In this document: piece by piece, positions 43,463 to 54,300 of the stretch | Position numbering within the stretch: the stretch's first letter is position 1 | How the letters are laid out: every line of letters starts with the position of its first letter | Assembly: GCA_033816765.1 (NCBI GenBank) | Contig: CM066294.1 | Location: 1-64,000 of the forward strand | Reading direction: 5' to 3' | From: Nothopassalora personata | Lineage: Eukaryota > Ascomycota > Dothideomycetes > Mycosphaerellales > Mycosphaerellaceae | DNA length: 64,000 nt | The notes under the pieces: generated by a model | Databases searched by the model: none | Seen by the model: the letters and a program-made list of their open reading frames with translations, nothing else | Told to the model about the DNA's origin: nothing | Translations under genes and position numbers: made by a program

Positions 43463-46400
43463 ATAGGAGACCGACAGAGTAAACGGGAAACATCCGCCCC
43501 TAGCAAAGTAAGTAGAGCCTAACGACCTTAGACCGCAAGCGAGTCGTCCTATAGAGAGCGCCTTCACGCGGCGGACGACGTAAGTATTTTCGTTACGACG
43601 AAGAGAAACTAAGACTCTCTCTCTCGAAAAATACAAGCCTACTCGACTCGAAACAAGAAAAGACAGGTCGGACGAACCGAACGAACGAGAAACGCTCAAA
43701 ATCTACAAACAAGAACTCCGGAACTGCGAGAAGGGAAAGCGACGTACATAGCGTACACGTCGCTCGAACAACGAAGGCGCTGTCTACCTGTCGTCCCGGC
43801 AAACCACGTAAACTGCCGGCTGGAACCAAGAGAGGCGTTTAGGGGCGCAAACCACGTATACTGCACGGCTGGAACCAAGAGAGGCCGAGGGGGGGACGAC
43901 AGCGAGGCCACTGCGACCGAGGAGCTACACTCGAGACCGGAGAACGCGACTGGATTGAAACAGAGGCAACGGGTGTTTCTTGGGATTTTGCTCGGTGCGT
44001 ACGGGTACGGCCGGCTTGGCTTTTTAAAACAAGAACGAGACACGGGCGCAAAACTTGTCTCGCCCGGGGCAAGGCGACAAACCGCAATTCTCGACAAGAC
44101 ACGACTACCGGGTACGCGCGTACTACGCCGCAATATATTCGATTTACGGTTCGAATAGCGAGCGTTGCTCGCATCTTTTAAGGAGTTTTTACGTCCGGGG
44201 TACGACGGGGCTTTTCTCCTTCTCTCAAATTTTGGTCTCGTTCTCGAGACCCGTGTTGCATAGTCTTTGACTCAAATAGCACGTTAATGGAATAATCAAT
44301 CAATAGACCGCAAGCGATACTATTAACGCCTTAGCTACTTGAATAGGTAACGACACCCTTAAGGTTAGTAAGCTAGAGCTTTACTATAGCGACCGAGACA
44401 AGTTTGACACTTAGGTTAATTAGATAGATATATACTTCCTATTTAATCCTATAACTAAGAACTATAAGCCTATCTTTACTACTACCTTCTTAAGAGGACG
44501 AGTATAGTATTAGGTTAAACTATTCCTTAGGAAATACCTAGATAGTAACGGAGAAGCTAATAGTAACGGAGTCTTTAACTCTTATAATTATCTTAAGTAT
44601 GCTATAAAGAGCGTCTTTAGAATCTCAAACGAGGTTTCTACTACGGTACGGTACGCGTTATTTAGCACTTAACATAGAAGACATCTACTACCGACTACGC
44701 TATAAAGTTCTAGGAGTACACCTAGATTACTAATTAGGACGACGAAGCACTTTAAGTTATATACTGAAGAGGACTAAAGGAGTAAGTTAAGGATAAGTTA
44801 ATAAGGGACGGAAGGTAGATTAAGGACTTAGGTAACTTAGTTAAAGTTACGATCGATCTTAACGACAAACTCTACGAGAGAGCTCTAGAGCGACGATATA
44901 AATCTAAGGTATCTAGAAAGGCTAGATATATACTAGGTTACGACAATTAAAACAATAGAGGCTTTAATAACGTTTACGATAATAATAAGCCTAAGAACTA
45001 TACGCTATACTATAGACTACAACTAATAGAGCTCGACGTTACCTAAAAGAGTCGTAATATTAATAATAGGGGCAAGTTTAAGCCTAGGAGTTTAAAAAGA
45101 AGCATTACCTACTATACGTATAGTAAAGAAGGCTATATAACGAGGGATTACTACGGTAAAAGAAATATAGTACGCCGTAAGTAGTTTAACCTAATGTAAT
45201 AAAGAACTAGTAAACTCGAGAGTAGTGTTAGATTACCGGGTAATACCAACTATACTCGAGGAGTAGCGGAGAGAGTTAGTAACGGAAGTAACGTACCTCT
45301 CCTAGACCCCTTATAAGGACGAGGAGGATACTATAGTTATAAGAGCTACCTACGACAGTTTAATAACATCTAACGGGCCGGACTACTAAAACGAGCCTAC
45401 GACGAGGAAAAAGAAATATAAGCGTAGCGCGATAAAATTCTCGAAGAACTAGAATACGATATATTACGCACCTAGGATAATAGCGTCCTAGGGAGACTTT
45501 AACAAATTAAAGACTATATTAAGAATGCCCTTAATAAGCTCGACGAGGTTAAAGTAACCTATAAGGGAAGTAGTAAAAGAAGCCTAGGAAACACGCGCGA
45601 CTAGTTAAATACATAATAGTAGAATGTTACTAGCTAAATCGACACTTACGAGAAACAGGATCGGACGTTTAGGATAATAGTACGAAGAGTCGACTACGAG
45701 GTCGAGTCTAAATCTCGAAATAGTTATAGAAGCCTTTATTAGCAATTCTATTACTAAGACTCGTGTTAGGTTTACTACTCCGCAAAATTAGGAGTAGGGT
45801 ATTAGCCTTAGTAACCGCGAGGAACCCTAGGAGCGACATATCGATAAAACATTACGCTCTACGAAGTAGATATAGATAAATCCTACTTCGACAACGATAG
45901 AAGTAATAAGGAAAACTAGGACCTAGAATAGAACGGATTATAACCGGGACTATAGGACTAAAGTTAAGAAACTACCGGGCTAGATACTATTAAAGAGGAT
46001 TAGGATCCGGATAAATTAAGCGAAGAAGATTTCTCCGAAGGAGAAGAGAGCGATACTAACGACGATAACGAATAACTAACTAACCTTTACGATCGATATA
46101 CTTAAGAAGCTATACGATATAATCGTTTATCTATAGAGAAGGCATAAGGAATTCCTACTAAAAATATCGGGACGACGAGCACTATATCTAAACGAGTTCG
46201 ATAAAACCCTTAATACATTACGAGCAATAGCTTAGACATACCTAATTATAAGTGTTATAGAGAATCTTACGATAGTAGTTACCGAACGACTACCTTTAGG
46301 AAGTAGAACAATAGGTACCGGCTACCTTATACTATTAGGAACATTTATATCGAACGAATTACGTAACATAGTATAACACGTACGCGTACTCTACTTAGAA

Positions 46401-46538
46401 ACGTAACGAATTTAGGAACGTAACCGAGAAAATGTATAGAAACTAAGCGCTTCGCTATTGGTTTAAGCCGAAGCCTTACGGTACGAAATATAATGTTCTA
46501 CCCGATAGTCGGGAAAAGGATCGACTCCTTAGGAATAA
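43463..46538 (+). pseudogene. RIP-inactivated gag of element E, interrupted by S1
   Basis: ATA (from ATG) at 43463 to TAA at 46536-46538. After removing S1 plus one target duplication (775 bp) the length is 2,301 bases, exactly 767 codons. It is about 100 codons longer than in D because of an extra charged, coiled-coil-like segment at about 45361-45665 (KRAYDEEKEI, KILEELEYDILR). The remaining parts align with D and C Gag. Inactive through RIP stops and the insertion. Confidence 0.88.
43543..44303 (+). mobile_element. Retroposon S1, complete copy (761 bp), SINE-like
   Basis: Flanked by a perfect 14-bp target duplication TAGACCGCAAGCGA (43529-43542 and 44304-44317). Element D has one copy of this site, so the empty site is known. 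The 5' end is GTCGTCC, which can pair with GGACGAC at 43573-43579. The 3' end is GGAATAATCAATCAA, a short AATC-repeat tail whose length varies among copies. GGTTCGAAT at about 44147 resembles a pol III B box, but I see no convincing A box. There is no reverse transcriptase and no long frame, so it would move in trans using a LINE. It could also be a retroposed non-coding RNA. Confidence 0.88.
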
Positions 46539-47813
46539 GCGACTAAAAGGAGTTATATAATATAAGAAAGGCTTAAGCATTACTAACAGTAGAAGTAGTC
46601 TTCCGAATATAAGTAATCGTTGATAGTTATAGGACTAAGGTTATAATTGATTCCGGAGCGAGCGGGAATTTTACCTCCGAAACATTTATAAGGACTAAAG
46701 GGATCGCAACCCGAGAGAAAGACAAAGGATATAGATTAATCGCGGTAGACGGATTATCCTTACCTAGTATAGAGCGAGAGACGATACCGCTACTACTAGC
46801 AATTTAATAATACTACGAGGAGATTATCTTAGATATTACTAACATAGCTAGTTATAACATTGAATTAGGTATACCTTAGTTAAGAAAGTACAATCCAATA
46901 GTCGACTAGAAGAGAGGAGTACTTATATTTAGGGAATGCGATTGCGTTATCGACATTTAGCCTACGTAGTAGTAGCGTTTACTAGTAGATAAGGTAAAGA
47001 AATAGCTAAACGAGATATAGCTTACGCCGCCTAGAATAATAAAAGAACTACCTTCGACCGGGATAGATACTAGCGTAGGGGCGCCGGGGTACGAAGTTAC
47101 TAGTAGTAATAGGAGTAACGTACTATCGAAGGATAATAACATCTTAGAGTTAAGTATTCCTAAGGAGTATCGTAAGTAGTCGCGACTCTTTAAAGAGGAG
47201 AGAGGTAAAACCGCCTTACCTAAATACCGCCTATAGGTTTATAAGATTAACATTTAGCTAGGGAAAGAGCCTCTATAGGGACCCCTATATTAAATGTCTA
47301 AGAAAGAGCTATAGACCCTACGAGAATAGCTAAAGGAGAAGCTAGCTAAGGGATAGATAAGAAAATCTACCTCTAGTATAGGAGCTCTATTTATGTTCGT
47401 TCTAAAAGTAAGCCGGAAGTTACGACTCGTATAAGACTATAGGAAGTTAAACGAGATTACGATTAAGAACCGATACCCGCTACCTAACATCGAAGAAGCA
47501 TAAGACAGATTAACCGGATTAGACTAGTATACGAAGATTAACCTACGAGATGCCTTCTACGCTTTACGAATAGTAGAAGGAGAAGAATAGAAAACCGCTT
47601 TTAGAATAAGATACGGACTTTACTAATACTTAGTTATACTAATAGGATTAGCTAACGCACTAGCATCCTACTAGGACCTTATTAACAAAACACTTAGAGA
47701 CCTACTTAACGTATACGTTATCGCCTATATAGACAATATACTAGTCTATACGAAAGGATCCCTATAGAAGTAAATAAGATAAGTCTAGGACGTCTTTAAA
47801 CGACTTATATAGT

Positions 47814-48190
47814 ATTGACGACTAATGGGTTGTGTTGACCTTGGGTTTGGGTTTGGGAAGGGGTCCCTTGGGTCCAACTTGCCCAAATTCATTTAGGTTT
47901 GATTGGACATTTGGGCAAGCCAGCAGGACCTGGTATGGCCATTGAGATATATACTGCGCAGTTGAGTATTGTAAGCGTAGCATCAAGGCAACAATTCAAT
48001 TCATACCTCTCGAGTAGAGGGTATAGGGGTTTAGGGTCCGCCAATCCTCTTGTTTTATCTGGCTACTGCGCTGCTCGTCACGTGACCTGATTTCCCGGTC
48101 CCAGGACCGGCAAATACCCCTGCTTACGCAAGCACCGCTCCATACCACCACAACTCGGACAGGCCTACATAGGGTGGTTGGTAGACATTA
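47814..48190 (+). repeat. 5' LTR of element A (377 bp)
   Basis: Identical to the 3' LTR. Contains CACGTG (48080-48085) beside the 24-bp imperfect palindrome 48091-48114. The small frame it contains (47899-48090) recurs in both LTRs and is not regarded as a gene. Confidence 0.96.
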
Positions 48191-48194
48191 TTTT

Positions 48195-48212
48195 TGGTGG
48201 TCAATGAGGGGG
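48195..48212 (+). other. Candidate primer binding site of element A
   Basis: TGGTGGTCAATGAGGG begins four bases after the LTR. The TGG start fits pairing with the CCA end of a tRNA. The tRNA was not identified. Confidence 0.5.
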
Positions 48213-48255
48213 GGTTATCAAGTGTACACCCGGTGGCGTATCAGCATCCAGTTTA

Positions 48256-48370
48256 TAAGGTCAAAATCACGGTTCAAGGTCCAAGGTTCACGGTCAAGGT
48301 CGACTAAGGTCGAAAAACATTCAAGGTCCAAGGTATTCAGCAACAATCACGGTCACAAGGTCCTGTCAAG
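48256..48370 (+). repeat. Leader with repeated AAGGTC motifs
   Basis: Six AAGGTC and two AAGGTT/AAGGTA hexamers, interspersed with CGGTC, in about 115 bases of the untranslated leader before gag. This may be RNA packaging or regulatory sequence, or simple low-complexity sequence. Confidence 0.7.
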
Positions 48371-48414
48371 CAACAACTAGTATCAGCACATTCTGAAGCA
48401 AGCACCACGCAACA

Positions 48415-51327
48415 ATGGATACGGCTGCATCACCAGAAAAACTTAGCACCTTTGCCGACATAGGCAGAGGCTACGAACAGCCTGTGAACCCCACGAAAAT
48501 GGAAGGGGTCTACAGGGATTCTGTCCCTCATGAGGGGATGGAGGAATCGGAGGAAGGGGAAACACCTGAATCTAGTAAAGAAGGGAGAAGCGGAACCAGC
48601 GCCGCTGAATTGGGTATGGGTGTAGGAATGAACAGCACAATTGGAATGGATGCTATGACTGCCCTCTTTAGACGATTGGCAGTAGCAATGGAAAACGCTG
48701 GCCCTCGCTTTCCACCTCCAGGAGGTGCTGAGAATCCGTTCTTTGATGGCACCAATGCTACTGAGTTCTGGGAGCGGTTTGGCGACCTAATGGACCAGTA
48801 TCCGCCTCGGGCATCCATTAAGAAGGATGATTTCTGGGGCAGGTTTGAGCGCAATTGCGAAATTACTATCCGGCGTGTGGTCATGAGGCTGCCTGGGTGG
48901 CTCACCGGCAAGGCACGTTTCAGGAGGGCGTTCTTGTCAGAGTTCTCAAGGTTTGACGCCCACTCGATGTTGGGGAGTCGGGAATATCTTGAGGAGATTG
49001 TTAGGGCGCAGCAAGGCAAGAGGCCTGAAGAACAAGATGTGAAGGAATTCATCCGCCTATTTGTATCCTCAAGTGACCTAATTGAACCTGAGGATTTGGA
49101 TAACAGCTCCCGGAGTCGCCTTCTCCTTCAGGGATTGCCAGAGGCAGTCGCGAAAGCGGTCTACAAGGCTTGCGGGCTTCACCCAAAGCAACCTGAGAAG
49201 TTCAGGGACTTTCAGAGGATTCTCGATGAAGCTGCTAGCATCGCAGATGGTGAGGAGGGATGGAAAGCTGTGCATACAGATTTCCCTCTTGCTTTGCCTC
49301 AGCTGCACCGCTCAGTCGTGAAGCAAATGCCGCGCCTCAAGCCTGAGATTGACACGCTTAAGAAGGCCACCTCCAGGACTGTTGTTGATGATGACCTAAT
49401 CCAGAAGGTAGCTGAAATGAGCATACGTGCATACCAGCGCGGTCGCGTCGCGGACGCGGGTGCCTTCTACCCGAGCGAGAATCAACGCTCTATGCAACCG
49501 GAGAGGCACGACCCAGACACTGAACTGCAGGTTTACGCAATGCAGCGTCCCCCATCGCAAAATCGCGAACAGTCCAAAGCGATGGATGGTTGTTGCTACA
49601 ACTGTGGCAGTTCGAAGCACCAGGCCAGCAATTGTGGGGCGATGAGGTCCTTAATATCCCGGGGCTACGTATACCTCGCCCCGAACAACTGGTGGTATCT
49701 AGGGAAAGAAGGCGATCCACGTCCCACCAAGTTCAACTTTCGGAGGGACTACAGCAAACCGAAACTGCTCTGCATGCTCCCTCTGCTCGAAGAACATTAT
49801 GGACCGATCGAGTTTGACAACCAGTATGAGATTCCCGCACTGCGTAAGCAATGGATGGGTAGGGACTACGCTGGGGTGACTAAGGTCACGCCTCCTGATC
49901 ATTCTAAGCCCCCTCCTAACTTCAGGCATTTAATGGAGTATGGCCCTCAGGACGCGCGGTCTGGCCAAAAGGAGAAGGCTGCTGGGACATATTGGGTCTC
50001 ATTCGGAGAAAGTGAAGCGGAGCAGGCAACCGACTTGGGCGAGCTTGACGAGGTATCTGCCTATCCTGTGCAGTCTGACAAAGTGAAAGGGAAGGCACCC
50101 GTAGGTATTCTGAAGAATCCGTACCCGAGGACCCGGTCCTCAGCCCAGGATCTGCGAGCCCGAGCTGAGGCTGCTGAGAAAGTTCGCCTGCAATTGGAAC
50201 AGGAGATCCGGCAAGCTGAGATTGACCAGCAGGAGGTTGAAATGATTGACGAAGTCAGTGCTCAAATGAGCGAAACTCAGTCATCAGCTGGATCCGGGGT
50301 AACCCTAGGAAGGGGAAGTGATGCCCAAGTGAACAGACCAGGGAACGATGCTAACAAAGGACTGCCTAAGGATATGCCTGTTGGTCCCGTGAACGCCCCC
50401 TTCGCACAAAGGAAGCGTATGCAGAATGCCAAGACTATGAGGATTGACAACTACGTCCGACAGTATGGTTCGACTGGTGATGGCCCGGTTACAAAGGAAG
50501 AGGGTATCATCTACTGGATTGATCAGATCCTCCAGACAACGTTTCCCAGTGTGAACGCCCAAGATTGGTTTCGATATGGTCGCTGGTTCGAGGCTGCCCT
50601 CTTCGGTCGCGTTGCTAACACCCCCGCTCTTCAGGAGAAGCTCGCTACAGTGCGACGTCTTGCAGGAAAGGACCCTGAGGTTCGCACTGGACAAGTGGTC
50701 ACCTGTGAAGATGAACCTGAGTATAATGAGGAGGTCTTCCGCGAAGATGGTCAGGCCCAGTATGTCGGAGTGTATTCAACCATGCTTTGCTCCAAGGGTG
50801 CGGTCCCTGCTGCTGAGCTATATGAGGATGTTGAGAAGATCGGGCTCTCTAGTGTCCTTGACAACTTTGCTATGGTCCCTAGTCCTTGGGTAGTAGCGGA
50901 ATTTGGGACGAACAAGAACCAGATCAGGTGCCTAATTGATGAGGGTTCCGAGGTGAATATCATCGGCCAGAGGAACGCTCATAGGTTTGGGTTACCAGTA
51001 ATGTCGAGTGCTCAGCTTGCCTTTCGAGGTGCTGGAGGGCGGGCCCAGTTCAAAGGTGTTGTGGGCAATTTGGATGTTTGGGTATTTGGGGTTCACTGCC
51101 AAGTGGACATGTTCATCTCCTCGGATCCAAACTCGCCAACAATCCTAGGACGTCCGTGGGCCCGCAAGGTGCGGCTCACTGCCCGTAACTGCGATGATGG
51201 TTCATGGGAGGGGACTATTGCCAGCCGCAAAGGTGAAAGTGTCATGTTTACTGCCCTAGTTGGCTCGGACAGGTGCAAAACCCTTCAGGAACTATTGAAA
51301 GCGTCGGGAAATGGAATGGTGGGTTGA
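48415..51327 (+). CDS. gag: Gag-protease of element A
   Basis: 970 residues from ATG 48415 (context CAACAATGG). A retrotransposon Gag-like helical region spans about residues 95-300. A canonical CCHC zinc knuckle uses C394, C397, H402 and C407 (CYNCGSSKHQASNC). A Gln/Glu-rich coiled coil follows at about 575-610 (EAAEKVRLQLEQE). The C-terminal 150 residues form a retropepsin-like aspartic protease with D842-E-G-S in place of the usual D-T/S-G, followed by the hydrophobic ILGRPW motif. Protease is thus in the gag frame and made with every Gag. The last codons contain a -1 frameshift signal that yields Gag-Pol. Glu at the active-site second position is unusual, and activity is not proven. Confidence 0.92.
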   Translation: MDTAASPEKLSTFADIGRGYEQPVNPTKMEGVYRDSVPHEGMEESEEGETPESSKEGRSGTSAAELGMGVGMNSTIGMDAMTALFRRLAVAMENAGPRFPPPGGAENPFFDGTNATEFWERFGDLMDQYPPRASIKKDDFWGRFERNCEITIRRVVMRLPGWLTGKARFRRAFLSEFSRFDAHSMLGSREYLEEIVRAQQGKRPEEQDVKEFIRLFVSSSDLIEPEDLDNSSRSRLLLQGLPEAVAKAVYKACGLHPKQPEKFRDFQRILDEAASIADGEEGWKAVHTDFPLALPQLHRSVVKQMPRLKPEIDTLKKATSRTVVDDDLIQKVAEMSIRAYQRGRVADAGAFYPSENQRSMQPERHDPDTELQVYAMQRPPSQNREQSKAMDGCCYNCGSSKHQASNCGAMRSLISRGYVYLAPNNWWYLGKEGDPRPTKFNFRRDYSKPKLLCMLPLLEEHYGPIEFDNQYEIPALRKQWMGRDYAGVTKVTPPDHSKPPPNFRHLMEYGPQDARSGQKEKAAGTYWVSFGESEAEQATDLGELDEVSAYPVQSDKVKGKAPVGILKNPYPRTRSSAQDLRARAEAAEKVRLQLEQEIRQAEIDQQEVEMIDEVSAQMSETQSSAGSGVTLGRGSDAQVNRPGNDANKGLPKDMPVGPVNAPFAQRKRMQNAKTMRIDNYVRQYGSTGDGPVTKEEGIIYWIDQILQTTFPSVNAQDWFRYGRWFEAALFGRVANTPALQEKLATVRRLAGKDPEVRTGQVVTCEDEPEYNEEVFREDGQAQYVGVYSTMLCSKGAVPAAELYEDVEKIGLSSVLDNFAMVPSPWVVAEFGTNKNQIRCLIDEGSEVNIIGQRNAHRFGLPVMSSAQLAFRGAGGRAQFKGVVGNLDVWVFGVHCQVDMFISSDPNSPTILGRPWARKVRLTARNCDDGSWEGTIASRKGESVMFTALVGSDRCKTLQELLKASGNGMVG

Positions 51328-54300
51328 GTTACGGCGCTCAACCCACCGATTTGCTAAAGCCGGGTTTGACAAAATCAGTGAGGTTCTCGCACTATCTCGG
51401 AGAAACCTCGGACTTTGATTTGCCGGTCCCGGGACCGGTAAATAGCTATAGTGAGGAAAACGGATACGACCACGACACGACGCATCTGCAGGAACCCGGC
51501 AAGGCTCTAACGCCTAGCAACCATTCAGCTCACTTATTGGGATTGCTTAGGACTGCTGTAGCAAAGGAACGAGTTGCAGAAATTGGAACAGGCGCGTTTG
51601 AGGGAGATTCTATTGCTAACGTTTATTCAGTTCAAGGGGACTGGCCCTCCGAGATCCTGAGACAATCTGCATTGAATGCTCAGGCACGGAAGCAACAAGC
51701 AGGCCTACATATAGCTAACATTAGGATGCCGCAGGTCTTCACGATGTACAAGCGTAAGGCGGACAAGAAAAAGCCAGTGGACGCGAGCGTTCACGAACGC
51801 CCAGAATCACGAGTTGAGGGAGATATGGAATGGAAGCGCAGGGCACTGTACCTGGAATCCAAGATGCCTGAAGGACAAGGTCCGTTTGATGGGAAGTACT
51901 TGACTAAGAAATTCTCAAGTATTGAGCGAGGTAGCCGGATCACTCCAGAACGACTTACCTCAATCAAGGTTGGCATCAAGCTATTGCCAATGGAAAGGGC
52001 CTTATTCGATGAGATGCTCTACAACCGGGAGGCAGTCCTCGCTTGGGATTTCAGTCACATGAGGCAAATTAGGCACGACGTCGTGCCACCTCAGAAGATT
52101 AACACGGTCCCTCATAGGCCATGGCAGGCACGCCCTATCCGGTTGCACCCAAGTCTTAGGGCAATTGTTGAGCGCATGATTAGAGCCCGGATCAAGAATA
52201 ACATCCTAGAATACTCACAAGGGGCTTATTCCAATAGCTGGTTCCTGGTCGCAAAGAAGGTTGATGCCTCTGGAAGCGATGTGCCATATCGGTTGATCAA
52301 CTCAGCTGTGCTCCTGAATGAGGTTACTATGCGCGATGCTAACATTCCACCGGACACGGATAGCTTCTCAGAGGATTTTGCCGGGTGCCGAGTCGCTTCA
52401 CTTGTGGACCTGTTTTCAGGTTATGATCAGATTACTTTGGATGAGTCCTGCCGGGACTTAACAGCCTTCATGACCCCTCTTGGCCTAGTACGCAACACGA
52501 CTCTGCCTCAAGGAGCTACCAATTCAGTTGCTCAGTTCGTGCGTGCGGTAACAAAGATTCTGCTTGATCATATCTCGCATCGAGCGAAGCCGTTTCTCGA
52601 TGACATCGGTATTAAGGGACCAACTGAGGACTATGGGAATGCCGAACTAGAGCCTGGGTTGAGAAAATGGGTCGTTGAGCACATCGTTTCCCTGGATCTG
52701 GTTCTTGCTGACCTGGAAAGAGCTGGTGCGGTAGTTGCTGGAGGCAAATCCCAATGGTTATACGAAAAGCTCAAGATTGTTGGGTACGTTACTGGCCCGG
52801 ATGGTCGCTATCCTGACCCAAAGGTTGTGGCCAAGATCCTGGATTGGCCTACGCCTACCTGTATCAAGGAGGTCCGCACCTATGTGGGGCTGTGTGTGTA
52901 CTTCCGGATATGGATTCCCTGGTTCGTTATCATCGCTCGACCAATGTACAAACTGCTGAAGAAGGACGCCGAGTTCACCTGGACAGAAAATGAGCAGTTC
53001 TCAAAAGAAGAGGTTGCTAGGTACCTTGTGCAGGCTCCAGCCTTAGTTACCCTCTGCTACTCACCTGGTGCTGGGTCCATCTTTGTCTCAGTTGATGCTA
53101 GCGGCACTGGATGGGGATGTATCGTTTCTCAAGAATCAATGGACAGTACCCGACGGCGTCACCCGGTGCGGTATGAGAGTGGAATCTGGAGCGCGTCAGA
53201 ATCCAGATATGATGCTGGGAAGCGGGAATGCCTTGGGGTCCTTAAGGGGCTTAAGAAGATCCAGAGATATATCACTGGCGTTGATTTTGTCCTTGAGGTT
53301 GATGCCAAGACACTTGTATGGCAGCTTAACCGGCCGGCTTCGGACCTGCCAAACTCGGCAATGGCCCGGTGGGTCGCATGGATCAGGTTGTTCACGTTCG
53401 AGGTAAAGCACGTTGCGGGGACTAGACACACTGGCCCAGATGCCCTGTCTCGAAGGCCCTCTACACCTCAAGAACCCAGGAAAGCTGACGAAGACGAAGT
53501 CGACCAGATGATTGATGATAAGCTGTTCAGGTACCCGGAGCCGGTCGACACCTATCCAGTTGAAATCCAGAAAACACGACATCTCGGGGACCAATATTCT
53601 GAGGGCTCTCAGCAGCTTGCTCAGGTTATAGAAACCAGGACCCGGCCCGATGGTGTTACCCGTGCTGAGTACCGGCGGCTGGTGAAGAAGAGCGTCAACT
53701 TCTTTGTCCGAGACCAATTGCTGTTCTTCCAGAAGCGCCGAGGAGCACCGTTGCAACTTGTGATTGACGATGATGAGGCTCAGAAGGAGATCGTCATAGA
53801 ATGCCATGAAAGACACGGTCATCGCAGCGCTGAGGTCGTGTACAACCTTATTTCCGATCGGTATTACTGGGACGGGTGCTTCGCCGATGTCTCTGCGTGG
53901 GTTCGAAGTTGTGCTCCTTGTAGGTTTCGCGAAGGCAACCAGCGCGCTGGCGAGCTTCACTCATCGAGCCCTCAGGTCATTGGTGAGAAGTGGTACTCGG
54001 ACCCCGTCCAGGTGCACAAAAATGGATACCTCCTAGTTGCGCGCGAAGCACTCAGCAACTGGATCGAGGCTAGAGTGACAAGGGCACCTCCCAGCTCGAA
54101 GACAGTTGCCAAGTTTCTATACGAAGATGTCTTCTGTAGGCACGGCTGCTGTGCTGAAATTGTGCTTGATAACGCTACGGTTCATGCGGCTGAGGTTGAG
54201 CGGTTGCTCGTAGGACTTGGTGTTCGAAGGATCCGAATATCACCGTACCATCCGCAGTCTAATGCTCCGGTCGAGGTTGGGCACCGTCCGATTCTTGCAG

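Noticed and set aside
43543..44303. S1 as a DNA transposon or MITE
   Set aside because: No terminal inverted repeats at the element ends. A 14-bp duplication, a variable 3' repeat tail and a 5'-truncated sibling fit retroposition instead.
47899..48090. 63-codon frame, repeated at 59160-59351
   Set aside because: Lies wholly inside the identical LTRs of element A. Its duplication follows from the LTR, and it has no recognisable domain.
53196..53960. 254-codon minus-strand frame over element A pol
   Set aside because: Antisense shadow of the RNase H-integrase region. Unlike the antisense ORFs of D, E and F it lies wholly within pol and has no counterpart elsewhere.
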